A stretch of DNA of 64,000 bases, taken from contig NZ_CP015579.1 in assembly GCF_002163585.1 (NCBI RefSeq), positions 992,001 to 1,056,000 of the forward strand, given 5' to 3'. The first letter of the stretch is position 1, and each line of letters starts with the position of its first letter. The notes below the pieces were generated by a model that saw nothing but the letters and a program-made list of their open reading frames with translations, searched no databases and had not been told where the DNA came from. Below, piece after piece: positions 9,981 through 21,582 of this stretch. The stretch comes from Tatumella citrea. Its GTDB lineage: Bacteria; Pseudomonadota; Gammaproteobacteria; Enterobacterales; Enterobacteriaceae. Both the position numbers and the translations under genes were made by a program.

Positions 9981-10000
9981 CCGGCCTCTGAAGAGGCCGG
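9981..10000. terminator. Hairpin between convergent mazG and cupin gene
   Basis: Perfect 8-bp stem CCGGCCTC/GAGGCCGG with a TGAA loop, 18 bases after the mazG stop and 10 bases before the stop of the opposing gene. There is no T-run on either strand, so the terminator role is inferred from position. Confidence 0.5.
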
Positions 10001-10010
10001 AAAGCTGCCG

Positions 10011-10463
10011 TTAATATTCGCCTTTTTCTCCGGGCGCCGGAATAAAGGTTGGTTTTCCTTTCACGCCTGAGTAAGTCAGGATGAGCACTGTGGGTTGATC
10101 ACCACTGACCCCGCGATGAATTGAACCTACCGATTCGGTGAATGCTTCTCCCTGCTTAAACGTATGCGATTTTCCGGATGCCTTATCCTCCAGGGTCAAC
10201 TGTCCCTGCAACACATAGCCTGCGTTAGGAAAACTGTGTTCATGCCATGGCAGAGCAGAGTTAGCCGGAATCGTCAGTTTGATCACCGTCAGCTCAGGAC
10301 GCTGAGTCGGATAATGCTGATAAGGCTTTCCATTCCAGGATGACTGGCTTTGTACCAGGATATCCGCCTTGCCTGACGCAGTAGGTGGTTCAGCCGCCAG
10401 TGACATTACTGAGACGGATAACAGGCCGGCTGTAATTAAAGGTATGGCAGAAAATTTTTTCAT
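10011..10463 (-). CDS. Secreted single-domain cupin protein, function unknown
   Basis: A 150-residue protein with a clear signal peptide (MKKFSAIPLITAGLLSVSVMSLAA, cleavage likely after SLAA) and therefore probably periplasmic. The rest is a cupin barrel: motif 1 is PWHEHSFPNAGYVLQGQLTLE, with the metal-binding histidines in HEH, and motif 2 is GSIHRGVSGDQPTVLIL with its histidine. The substrate cannot be told. It sits alone between mazG and pyrG, which are usually adjacent or separated only by related genes, and points against both, so it is probably an insertion with its own promoter. Confidence 0.75.
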   Translation of the reverse strand: MKKFSAIPLITAGLLSVSVMSLAAEPPTASGKADILVQSQSSWNGKPYQHYPTQRPELTVIKLTIPANSALPWHEHSFPNAGYVLQGQLTLEDKASGKSHTFKQGEAFTESVGSIHRGVSGDQPTVLILTYSGVKGKPTFIPAPGEKGEY

Positions 10464-13920
<3,457 letters not shown>

Positions 13921-13945
13921 TTCATTGCCCTGAACTCTTTATGAA

Positions 13946-13977
13946 AACCCTCGGACATTGTCTGAGGGTTTTTTTTG
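13946..13977 (+). terminator. eno intrinsic terminator
   Basis: AACCCTCGGAC pairs with GTCTGAGGGTT (one G-T pair) around a very short loop, followed by eight T. It also lies 3 bases from the stop of the opposing regulator gene. Confidence 0.92.
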
Positions 13978-13979
13978 CA

Positions 13980-15371
13980 TTATGAATAGAGTGGTGCAGA
14001 CATCATTAGCTGGTGATTTATTTTCTCTATCTCATTTATGCTTAGTAAGCTAAACGGATAGATCATACTTTGCTGTTTTTGCCCTTGTTCCCGTGGGATA
14101 TGACGAAAAATATCCAACGGGAAAATAGTGTGGTTAAGCAACTCTTCAGGCATTTGCTCTACTTCTGCCCGGAAAGTCAGAAATCCGGCATTATTCGTTC
14201 CGTAAGACAGCGTTTCGGGCCACAGTTGTTGAATACCTTCCAGCGCCAGTAGTGCTTTATGCTTGCGTGTTTGCAGGCTTTCGGTCAGATATTTCATAAA
14301 GTGGGATGAATCGAAAAATGCGCTTAGCAGGGATCTGGTCAGCGGATTGTTTTCACTACTCAGTAACGGCTGGTATTGCTGCATTAGTTGCATAAATGAG
14401 AGAGGGGCAACAAGACAGCAAATATTCATTCCGTTGCCGGTCAGTTCTGCCAGATGGGTCAGATAGATAATTTGCGAATCGGGATAATGCTGGCTCAGGG
14501 CCGGGATCACCGACTGACCAAACCCCAGCATAGCAGAGCTATCATTTTCGATGATCATTGCATCATGTTGAACTGCCCACTGACAAAGTTTTCGCCGTCT
14601 TGTCATGCTCAGACAGCTGCCGGTTGGGAACTGAAGTGCCGGAGAAGTAAAAATCAGGTCTGCACCCTGAGTGGGAAAATCATCAACCCGAATACCCTGC
14701 TCATCGACACTCACCGGAATGACCTGAAAGTTAAGGCAGCGGAATAATTCCTGCACATTCGGCGCACAAGGGTCTTCCACCAGAATTGTTACGTTTTTCC
14801 GCTTACTGGCCAGTGTTTTACCAATCAGCAGCAATGCTTCCTGCATTCCGGACAGCATCATCAGATTATCCGGCTGCAGTGAAACTCCCCTGGAAATCCG
14901 GATAAACCGACACAGGCTTTTTCTGAGTTGTTTGTCGCTCACATCACTCTGATTCCAGCCCGCCGGATGTCTGGCAGAACTATTATTCAGGCACCAGCGA
15001 CGAATAAAGTGTTTTGGTAATTGCATCCGGTGATGGTGTTCGAGCCACTGATAAATACGGGTGGCCGGATATCTGTTCTCGTCAGAATGCAGGATCTCCT
15101 TCCCGAATGTATCTCCGGCTACCTTACTTACGGAGAATTCGGTTAGTTCTGGCGTCCCTGTGACCAGGTAGCCACTGCGTTCATGTCCCTGAATATATCC
15201 CAGACATTCAAGGCTCTTATAAACCAGCATGACTGTTCCACGGGATACTTTATAGCGATCACTCATTGCCCGGATTGAAGGCAGAAAATCACCACGTTTC
15301 AGAGTACCAACGAAAATCATTTGACAGACGTCATCAATGATCTGTTGTTTAATAGTTTGTTTGTTCAGCAT
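13980..15371 (-). CDS. MocR/GntR-type regulator with an aminotransferase-like domain lacking the PLP lysine
   Basis: A 463-residue MocR-family protein. Residues 8-75 form a GntR winged helix (PSIRAMSDRYKVSRGTVML, ERSGYLV). After a linker, residues 110-455 follow the fold type I aminotransferase plan: DPCAPN, TSPALQFPTG and CLVAPLSF are recognisable. In a gapless alignment to the usual YVGTFSKTLAPGLRLGY block, this protein has YLTHLAELTGNGMNICC, so the Schiff-base lysine is Glu309 and the following arginine is Asn316. The IEDDYD block is IENDSSA. It therefore probably does not bind PLP covalently. It is divergent from the tad locus, which makes it a candidate local regulator; its target and ligand are unknown. 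Confidence 0.8.
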   Translation of the reverse strand: MLNKQTIKQQIIDDVCQMIFVGTLKRGDFLPSIRAMSDRYKVSRGTVMLVYKSLECLGYIQGHERSGYLVTGTPELTEFSVSKVAGDTFGKEILHSDENRYPATRIYQWLEHHHRMQLPKHFIRRWCLNNSSARHPAGWNQSDVSDKQLRKSLCRFIRISRGVSLQPDNLMMLSGMQEALLLIGKTLASKRKNVTILVEDPCAPNVQELFRCLNFQVIPVSVDEQGIRVDDFPTQGADLIFTSPALQFPTGSCLSMTRRRKLCQWAVQHDAMIIENDSSAMLGFGQSVIPALSQHYPDSQIIYLTHLAELTGNGMNICCLVAPLSFMQLMQQYQPLLSSENNPLTRSLLSAFFDSSHFMKYLTESLQTRKHKALLALEGIQQLWPETLSYGTNNAGFLTFRAEVEQMPEELLNHTIFPLDIFRHIPREQGQKQQSMIYPFSLLSINEIEKINHQLMMSAPLYS

Positions 15372-15648
15372 TTAAACATGTTCCCTATGAATATCACTGA
15401 ATTACCTTTTTATAAATATCATGCAATACTATAAGCTCGCAAGATAAATAAATTAATGTTATCGGTTTGTGTTTAATTATTGTTTGCCTGTTATCTTTAT
15501 ATCGATTGCTTTCACCTTAACTGAGGTCGAATAGTGATATTCAGGTAATAATCATCTCGTTAATGAAATATTCTGACAGGGGAATGTATCGGTTCCTGTA
15601 ACGTAGCGTGATAGATGGGGGGCTCCTGCGATTAATTTCAGTGTGGGA

Positions 15649-15657
15649 TGCTATAAT
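15649..15657 (+). promoter_or_regulatory. Extended -10 promoter element upstream of flp
   Basis: TGCTATAAT, a perfect extended -10 (TGnTATAAT). The -35 region 17 bases upstream (CGATTA) is poor, which is tolerated by extended -10 promoters. Transcription would start near 15664 and give a leader of about 170 bases. Confidence 0.6.
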
Positions 15658-15749
15658 GGTCAGAATTCTTTTCAAATAAGGCCAGTGACATTTTTAAATT
15701 TCACTTTTGTTACTTGTGTATCCATGAACTGAACGTATCATCAGGTTCG

Positions 15750-15769
15750 TTATCCGGGACTCCGGATAA
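15750..15769 (+). promoter_or_regulatory. Hairpin in the flp leader
   Basis: TTATCCGG and CCGGATAA form a perfect 8-bp stem around GACT, so a GGGA sequence sits at the top of the stem. It lies 65 bases upstream of flp. There is no T-run, so it is not a terminator; RNA control or mRNA stabilisation is possible. Confidence 0.45.
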
Positions 15770-15834
15770 TATAAGGTGAAGGATTATTGTTAACTATATT
15801 TAATAGATATCATTGTATTTAAGGATGACTAGCC

Positions 15835-16083
15835 ATGATTAACCAACTAAACTCATTATCATTAAAAGCACAGATTGCTGTTAAAGAAGGCACCCATCGT
15901 GCCATTAATGCGTTGTCAAAAGAAGACGGTGTTACCGCGATTGAATATGCAGTTATTGCGGTAGCTATTAGTACCATGTTACTCGGCTTGTTTGGTTCAA
16001 AGGATGCATCATTCCTGAAAGCGATTACCGATAAGTTCGAGTTGCTGGGTAACAATATTACTAATGCGAATAAAGCACCGTAA
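15835..16083 (+). CDS. flp: Flp-family type IVb pilin
   Basis: The major subunit of the Flp/Tad pilus, a thin type IV fibre used for surface adherence and biofilm. The 82-residue precursor has a long leader (residues 1-32) ending in glycine, then VTAIEYAVIAVAISTMLLGLF, which carries the conserved Glu-Tyr pair at mature positions 5-6 and the hydrophobic assembly helix. Cleavage is expected after EDG. The ribosome-binding site AAGGATG at 15821-15827 also resembles the core of a CsrA site. It is the first gene of the tad locus. Confidence 0.92.
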   Translation: MINQLNSLSLKAQIAVKEGTHRAINALSKEDGVTAIEYAVIAVAISTMLLGLFGSKDASFLKAITDKFELLGNNITNANKAP

Positions 16084-16135
16084 CGGATAACAGAGAAGGG
16101 GGCGAGTCAGGCCTCCTTATTGTTGTATAAATGAT

Positions 16136-16555
16136 ATGACGATGTTCATCTATAGTCTGCTGGTGCTGCTGTTGTTGTCGGTTTGCTATACCGATATATC
16201 CTCCAGGAAAATAAAGAACAATACAGTGATGTTGGTGGCACTGTTATCGTTAATTATCGCTGTTACGATAAATGGTAATGTGAATATACTCTGGCCATTA
16301 ATGACACTGATTGTGGGGATGTTGCTGGTAATAGCTAATGTAATAGGTGCCGGTGATATTAAACTTATTGCTGCACTCAGCCTCTCAATTCCGGCAGATC
16401 AGATGGTAAATTTTTTATTCCTGGTTACATTGTCCGGAATACCATTGATTCTGATCGTTATTTTTTTACGACTGCTGCATAAAGGGAGCAGGAAGATGAC
16501 ACTGCCCTATGGGGTTGCGATTAGTTGCGGTTATTTACTTCTTCATTTGGGATAA
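16136..16555 (+). CDS. tadV: Prepilin peptidase TadV/CpaA
   Basis: An inner-membrane aspartic protease (A24 family) that would cleave the Flp prepilin and the TadE/TadF pseudopilins. The 139-residue protein is nearly all membrane segments and lacks the N-terminal methylase domain of PilD, as is normal for TadV. Both catalytic aspartates are present: DISSRKIKN near residue 18-26 and the GxGD motif in GAGDIKL near 77-83. It lies 52 bases after flp and 12 bases before rcpC. Confidence 0.9.
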   Translation: MTMFIYSLLVLLLLSVCYTDISSRKIKNNTVMLVALLSLIIAVTINGNVNILWPLMTLIVGMLLVIANVIGAGDIKLIAALSLSIPADQMVNFLFLVTLSGIPLILIVIFLRLLHKGSRKMTLPYGVAISCGYLLLHLG

Positions 16556-16567
16556 ACAGGACCTCCA

Positions 16568-17341
16568 GTGAACCAGAGACTCTTAGTAATTCTGGCTGTT
16601 TTATTACTTATTGTCGGCGGGGTGGGATTGCTGATGAGTAACGGTACGCCGACTCCGGAGTCCGTAACTCCTCAGGCTGCTTTCCGGCAGGTGAATTATT
16701 TTATCAGTGAAAAAGTACTCCCCGCAGGCAGCTTGTTACGGGATGAAGATTTCGCCATGAAGAGCGAATCTTTACCGGCAGAGGGTCCGGAAGTGGCAGA
16801 AATAACTGCTGACTCACTGCGCGGTATGTTTCTGCTCACCGATAAGAAACCTGGCGACCGTATTCTGGTGAGCAATGTTAGCCCTGACGATCCCAAAAAT
16901 AAACTGGCTGCCGCAAATATGACTCGTTATAAAACGGTCATTAATGAGCCATTTACCGGCGCAATACATCAGTTACGTCCCGGGGACTATGTCGATGTTT
17001 ATTTGAGGTTTGTGACAGAAAATCCCCCGGCCCGGAGTAAACGCAGTGAAGGTGTTTTACAGGGGGATTCGTCACTAAATTTTTTCCGGATCTTTGAAGC
17101 CCGGCGGGTCATTAGCTACCCCGGTAAGGCGGTTGAAACGCTGCTGGATCGCCAGCCATTACTCGAAAGTAGTGATAAAAATAAAGTGACGGGGAATCTG
17201 TCACTTGATCTTGAGCTGAGTTCCGGAGATCTGAAACGGTTATACAGGGTGACCCGTAAGTATGAAGTGATTCTGTTCCCGACGGGTCAGGATAAAGCTA
17301 AGCGGAAAACTCTCAGTGCAACGCAAGGAACAGCACAATGA
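16568..17341 (+). CDS. rcpC: Flp pilus assembly protein CpaB/RcpC
   Basis: CpaB/RcpC is a periplasmic, membrane-anchored protein that works with the secretin and can influence pilin modification. The 257-residue protein starts at GTG 16568 after CAGGACCTCCAG, has one N-terminal membrane anchor (LLVILAVLLLIVGGVGLLM), then an SAF-type domain (VNYFISEKVLPAGSLLRDEDF) and a RcpC/CpaB domain with LRPGDYVDVYLRF. The stop overlaps the start of the secretin gene by four bases (ATGA). Confidence 0.9.
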   Translation: MNQRLLVILAVLLLIVGGVGLLMSNGTPTPESVTPQAAFRQVNYFISEKVLPAGSLLRDEDFAMKSESLPAEGPEVAEITADSLRGMFLLTDKKPGDRILVSNVSPDDPKNKLAAANMTRYKTVINEPFTGAIHQLRPGDYVDVYLRFVTENPPARSKRSEGVLQGDSSLNFFRIFEARRVISYPGKAVETLLDRQPLLESSDKNKVTGNLSLDLELSSGDLKRLYRVTRKYEVILFPTGQDKAKRKTLSATQGTAQ

Positions 17342-18696
17342 ATTGCCTGACCCGATGTGTGCCTCAAACTCACCGATTACGGCTGTGGTCTGTTTGCCTG
17401 TTACTGGCCGGGCTGCTGTTGCCGTTATCCTGTTTCGCCGAAACGGTTTATCTGTCAAAAGGCGGGGCGCGGACTCTGAAAATGAATACGGTGATTGATA
17501 CCGTATTTACCACCGACCCGGAAATTGTTGATTACAACCTGATCAGTGACCGGGAAGTGGTGATTTACGGGATTCAAAACGGGATTGGCGAAATCCTGCT
17601 GGTGCAGAATGATGTTACCCGCAAAATTAAAGTTGTGGTTGATCCGTTGGTAGGTAAGCTTGCACTGCAAATCCAGGATCAGTTTCCAGGTTCGACCATT
17701 GAGCTGAAGAAAGTCGGGGACAGTTACATACTGGCGGGGATAGCGGTTGATGAAGAGAGCCGCGATGCCATTTACCAGATTGTCGGTGAGGCGCTGGGAA
17801 TGGAAGCTGAAATCAATGATATCACTATTAAGACTGAATATACCGGTGACTTAAAGGTACCGTTACTCAGGCAGTTGCAGTACAAAAAGCTGCAAAACCG
17901 TATGCGTCTTCCTCAGGCGAATCAGGTCAATGTCAAAATTTCGGTGGTTGAACTGAATAAAACCTACAGCGACAACCTGGGAATTGAGTGGGGGCAGGCG
18001 CTGGATACCGGGAATTTTGTACTTAATAAACTGAAGTTTAATGCCAGTGAATTAACCTCAATGATTCATGCTCTGGGGAATGAATCGGTCGCCAGAGTGC
18101 TGGCGGAGCCCAACTTATCTGTTCTGTCCGGAGAAACGGCGGATTTTCTGGTAGGGGGGGAGATTCCCATGGTGACCAGCTCTTTAAATGGCACTACGGT
18201 CGATTATAAAGAGGTCGGGGTCAGGATGACCATTGGTGCCAAAGTCGAGAACAGCCAGAAGGTCAAACTGATGATCTACCAGGAGGTCAGCAATATTGAT
18301 ACTCAGTCCAGCTCAGCCGGTACAACTTATTATCTGCCGGCACTGAAATCCCGTAAAGCCAGGACCACGGTAGAACTGGCCGACGGTGAAAGCTTTGTGC
18401 TGGCAGGATTACTCAGTGAGACAGAACAGGAGGCACTGAAGAAAGTTCCGTTTATCGGCGACATTCCGGTGCTGGGGGCATTTTTCCGCTCTACTTCTGC
18501 TCAACGGGAAAAAACCGAACTGGTGGTGGTGGCCACTATTAATCTGGTCAGGCCAGTGTCTTCAAGCCAGGTGACATTACCGGCCTGGCAGCGCAGCAGC
18601 CTGCTGGAGCGCTATTTTAATATCAGTAATGTGACAGGCAGTAGCGCAGAAAAGGGTGTCATCAGTTTTATCGAGCAGGGTGGTTTTATTTATTAG
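17338..18696 (+). CDS. rcpA: Outer-membrane secretin RcpA/CpaC
   Basis: The outer-membrane channel through which the Flp pilus leaves the cell. The 452-residue protein has a signal peptide ending near CFAE, an N-terminal pilus domain (LSKGGARTLKMNTVIDTVFT), a BON-like segment (LALQIQDQFPGSTIELKK), and a C-terminal secretin domain with RVLAEPNLSVLSGETADFL, GGEIPMV and the VPFIGDIPVLGAFFRS signature. No lipobox is seen, so it may need a pilotin or the neighbouring CpaD-like protein for targeting. Confidence 0.94.
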   Translation: MNCLTRCVPQTHRLRLWSVCLLLAGLLLPLSCFAETVYLSKGGARTLKMNTVIDTVFTTDPEIVDYNLISDREVVIYGIQNGIGEILLVQNDVTRKIKVVVDPLVGKLALQIQDQFPGSTIELKKVGDSYILAGIAVDEESRDAIYQIVGEALGMEAEINDITIKTEYTGDLKVPLLRQLQYKKLQNRMRLPQANQVNVKISVVELNKTYSDNLGIEWGQALDTGNFVLNKLKFNASELTSMIHALGNESVARVLAEPNLSVLSGETADFLVGGEIPMVTSSLNGTTVDYKEVGVRMTIGAKVENSQKVKLMIYQEVSNIDTQSSSAGTTYYLPALKSRKARTTVELADGESFVLAGLLSETEQEALKKVPFIGDIPVLGAFFRSTSAQREKTELVVVATINLVRPVSSSQVTLPAWQRSSLLERYFNISNVTGSSAEKGVISFIEQGGFIY

Positions 18697-18706
18697 TGAG
18701 GCGATT

Positions 18707-19132
18707 ATGCGGCAATGGATTCTGCTGTTGATTGGATTATGGAGCTGTGCCGGGGTGGCCGCTCAGGGGTATCAGTTTGAGCTCAAAGGGCGCAATGATA
18801 TTGATCAGGAGATTCTGGTCGCCGAGGTGGTTTCATTTCATCAGTTTCTCGGCGGCTCGATCTCTGTGCAATGGTATCTCAATGATGCCGATGCACTGGC
18901 AGAGCGTCTGAAGCAGCGGTTGATTAATGCCGGAATTTCACCCAACCGCGTCCTGTTACAGAAAAAACCGGCGCAGAACACGGCCTCTCCGGTTGCACTG
19001 GCCAGTATCACCATTAATACCCAAAAAAATGATGCGTTGTGTCAGTCGAGGAAAAGTACTTACCAGTTTGACAGTTATCCGGAGCTCGGATGTGCGGTAA
19101 AAAACAACCTTAATTCGTCGTTACGTCAGTAA
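18707..19132 (+). CDS. CpaD/RcpB-like periplasmic pilus assembly protein
   Basis: A 141-residue protein with a signal peptide (MRQWILLLIGLWSCAGVAAQ). The C-terminal segment GCAVKNNLNSSL resembles the GCATQANLA signature of CpaD-family pilus proteins, and the region SISVQWYLNDADALAERLKQRLINAGI looks like an OmpA/CpaD-type periplasmic fold. Its place between the secretin and tadZ is the usual CpaD/RcpB place. The start is ATG 18707 after GTGAGGCG; a longer frame from 18656 lies inside rcpA and lacks a signal peptide at its own N-terminus. Family assignment is moderate because only a short motif matches. Confidence 0.65.
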   Translation: MRQWILLLIGLWSCAGVAAQGYQFELKGRNDIDQEILVAEVVSFHQFLGGSISVQWYLNDADALAERLKQRLINAGISPNRVLLQKKPAQNTASPVALASITINTQKNDALCQSRKSTYQFDSYPELGCAVKNNLNSSLRQ

Positions 19133-19164
19133 ATTGCTGATTCACAGACCGGCAGGGAGGCCGA

Positions 19165-20304
19165 ATGCTGTTATTTTCCTCGAATCAAAAAAGCCAGCAA
19201 GTACATACCGAAAGTGTTCTGGTGGTTGCTGCAGATCAACAGGTGATGGAAAAAATTTGCGAACAACTGGCAATCAGAGATACCGGGGATATCCGGTGTT
19301 TTTCAGGTTCAGTGGGGCAGCTTGAGAATTATACCGAATCTACAGATGTGGATGCGGTCGTTTTTGAAGTCAGTGATTTTGATACTCCTGAATCAATCGC
19401 GCAACTGATGAATTTGCATGTTTCACGTACTGCAATCCGGGTGGCAGTCGGACATCGTGATTCTTTGATACTGGCTGACAGTTATCTGCAAAAACAGATT
19501 TCTTACTGCCATTACCCGTCCCAACTGAACCGGATTGCGCCGCTGATTGTGGCAAAAGGTCAGACCGGCAGAGAAGCAAACAGTGCTGTGAAAATGGCTA
19601 TTCTGGGCTGCAAAGGGGGAATTGGTACTTCATCCCTCAGTTATTACATTGCTGAAGATATTGCCAGACGTCGCCAGTCACCAACCTTACTGGTGCAGGG
19701 GGCAGGTGGCAGCCGTAATCTGGACCTGATTTCCCGGGTATCAATCAGCAATGAAATTACACTGCTACAGAACAACTTTTTTGCGATGTATGAAGAAAAC
19801 AATCATGCCTGGTTTTTTAACGATCCAGTCTATGACCGCCATCAGTGCGTAATTTTTGATTTTAGTGCCTTCAATGCTTCCGACCAGGATATCGAAAATG
19901 TTTTGACCCACTCTGATTGCGTTCTGTTGATCTGTGACCGTAACCTGGCATCGGTACGGGTGGCGAAAAAAATACTCGAAGCAAATGCCCACCTGCAAAG
20001 CAGCAATAACGGTCTCAGACGTCTCTATCTCTGCTTTAACCAGCATCATCCGAAAGTCAGCAGTGAAGTTAATGCCCGTGAAGCCGGAGATCTTATCGGA
20101 CAACCCGTTGATATCATCGTCCCTTATTTGCTAAAAGCCGGGGATCCTTCAATGACTCTGGACTTCAGTGGTAAGAACAAGACTGTGCTGGAAAATCTTA
20201 CTTATCTGCTGTTAGGGAAAAAAAGAGCAGCTAAAGAAAGGGTGGCTAAAGGAAATTCACTTTTTTCAGTCATGAAGAGTCGGCTAACAAGGAAGTCTGA
20301 TTAA
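19165..20304 (+). CDS. tadZ: Pilus localisation ATPase-like protein TadZ/CpaE
   Basis: TadZ places the Tad machine at the cell pole. The 379-residue protein has an N-terminal receiver-like domain (residues 10-125; ESVLVVAADQQVMEKICEQL, no clear phospho-acceptor cluster) and a ParA/MinD-like domain starting at VKMAILGCKGGIGTSSLSYY. The deviant P-loop keeps the first lysine of KGG but has Thr where the second lysine of GKT normally is, a feature also described for other TadZ proteins. FDFSAFNASDQD is the Walker B region. It precedes tadA by two bases. Confidence 0.88.
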   Translation: MLLFSSNQKSQQVHTESVLVVAADQQVMEKICEQLAIRDTGDIRCFSGSVGQLENYTESTDVDAVVFEVSDFDTPESIAQLMNLHVSRTAIRVAVGHRDSLILADSYLQKQISYCHYPSQLNRIAPLIVAKGQTGREANSAVKMAILGCKGGIGTSSLSYYIAEDIARRRQSPTLLVQGAGGSRNLDLISRVSISNEITLLQNNFFAMYEENNHAWFFNDPVYDRHQCVIFDFSAFNASDQDIENVLTHSDCVLLICDRNLASVRVAKKILEANAHLQSSNNGLRRLYLCFNQHHPKVSSEVNAREAGDLIGQPVDIIVPYLLKAGDPSMTLDFSGKNKTVLENLTYLLLGKKRAAKERVAKGNSLFSVMKSRLTRKSD

Positions 20305-20306
20305 TT

Positions 20307-21578
20307 ATGAACCCAAAGTATGCAGAACTTGCCCGGCAATTACGCAGTCTGGCTTTACCCAGGCTTGATCTCGATCAGATAGATAAAATTCTGGATGACC
20401 GTAATGCCCTGATCCGTGAAATATCTCAGGTAATCCATCGGACCAGCGTTGAGTACAGCCAGTATCTTCCCTCCGAAGAGACCCGTGAACTGGCATCGTC
20501 GATGGCAGATGAAATTCTTGGTGTCGGCCCGTTGCGTGAGCTAATGGAAGATGAATCAGTCAGCGATATTCTGGTGAATGGTCCTGAGCATATTTTCGTA
20601 GAGCGGAGCGGAAAGCTGGTGTTAACCGGTAAGCGCTTTGTCGATAACCAGCAGCTTACCGATATTGCTAAACGACTGGTTAACCGGGTTGGTCGCCGGG
20701 TGGATGAATCCCAGCCTCTGGTGGATGCAAGGATGGCCGACGGCAGCAGGCTAAATGTGGTCATCAACCCGGTAGCTCTGGATGGTACCTCGATCTCTAT
20801 TCGTAAATTTAGCAATGTGTCCCGTACCCTGCGTGATTTAGTTAACTGGGGGGCAATGAGCGAACAGATGGCTAATTTTCTGTCAATAGCGGTTCGTTGC
20901 CAAAGCAATATTGTCATTTCCGGGGGCACAGGTTCAGGGAAAACTACCTTGCTGAATGCCTTATCTCAGCATATCAACAGTGATGAGCGTGTCATCACCC
21001 TTGAGGATGCTGCAGAACTGAAGTTACAACAGCAGCATGTTGTCAGGCTGGAAACCCGAATGGCTGGAGCAGAGAATACGGGGCAGATCACCATGCGTGA
21101 CCTGATGATTAATACACTTCGTATGCGCCCTGACCGGATTATCGTTGGGGAGTGCCGTGGTGGTGAAACTTTTGAAATGTTGCAGGCAATGAATACCGGG
21201 CACGACGGTTCCATGACTACTCTGCATGCTAACTCACCACGCGATGCAGTGGCTCGTCTTGAAAACATGGTAATGATGGCCAATCTCAACCTGCCTATAG
21301 AAGCTATTCGTCGCAATATTACCTCTGCGGTTAACCTGATTATTCAGGCCAGTCGCTTACATGACGGTTCGAGAAAAATTACCCATATAACAGAGGTTAT
21401 GGGTCTGGAAGGCGACACTATTGTGCTACAGGATATCTTTAATTTTTCGGTGGATGACAGTGTTCAGGGGAAAGTCGTCGGGCGTTTTATTACCCCCGGT
21501 CTGTCTGGTCGCTCCAGTGTTATTCACCGGGCCAGAGCACATGCCTGTGAAGATCTACTGAAAACGATTTTTGGTTAG
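20307..21578 (+). CDS. tadA: Pilus secretion ATPase TadA/CpaF
   Basis: The cytosolic hexameric ATPase that drives assembly (and in Tad systems also retraction) of the pilus. The 423-residue protein has an N-terminal helical domain, then the type II/IV secretion ATPase core: Walker A SGGTGSGKTTLLNAL, Asp box TLEDAAELKL, Walker B RMRPDRIIVGECRGGE and His box GHDGSMTTLHANSP. All catalytic motifs are intact. It overlaps no gene but ends 4 bases before tadB. Confidence 0.96.
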   Translation: MNPKYAELARQLRSLALPRLDLDQIDKILDDRNALIREISQVIHRTSVEYSQYLPSEETRELASSMADEILGVGPLRELMEDESVSDILVNGPEHIFVERSGKLVLTGKRFVDNQQLTDIAKRLVNRVGRRVDESQPLVDARMADGSRLNVVINPVALDGTSISIRKFSNVSRTLRDLVNWGAMSEQMANFLSIAVRCQSNIVISGGTGSGKTTLLNALSQHINSDERVITLEDAAELKLQQQHVVRLETRMAGAENTGQITMRDLMINTLRMRPDRIIVGECRGGETFEMLQAMNTGHDGSMTTLHANSPRDAVARLENMVMMANLNLPIEAIRRNITSAVNLIIQASRLHDGSRKITHITEVMGLEGDTIVLQDIFNFSVDDSVQGKVVGRFITPGLSGRSSVIHRARAHACEDLLKTIFG

Positions 21579-21582
21579 TCTG

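Larger units (their letters stand above)
15372..15834. other. 463-base AT-rich divergent regulatory region of the mocR-like gene and tad locus
   Basis: No gene is seen. The region is AT-rich and contains an extended -10 promoter for flp (15649-15657), a leader of about 170 bases with a hairpin (15750-15769) and the flp ribosome-binding site. Promoter and operator sites of the regulator gene on the other strand should lie here too, but none was clear. Confidence 0.6.

Noticed and set aside
19165-20304. TadZ as an inactive, decayed ATPase because of the missing second P-loop lysine
   Set aside because: Deviant P-loops are described for TadZ/CpaE proteins, and the gene is intact and in its normal place.
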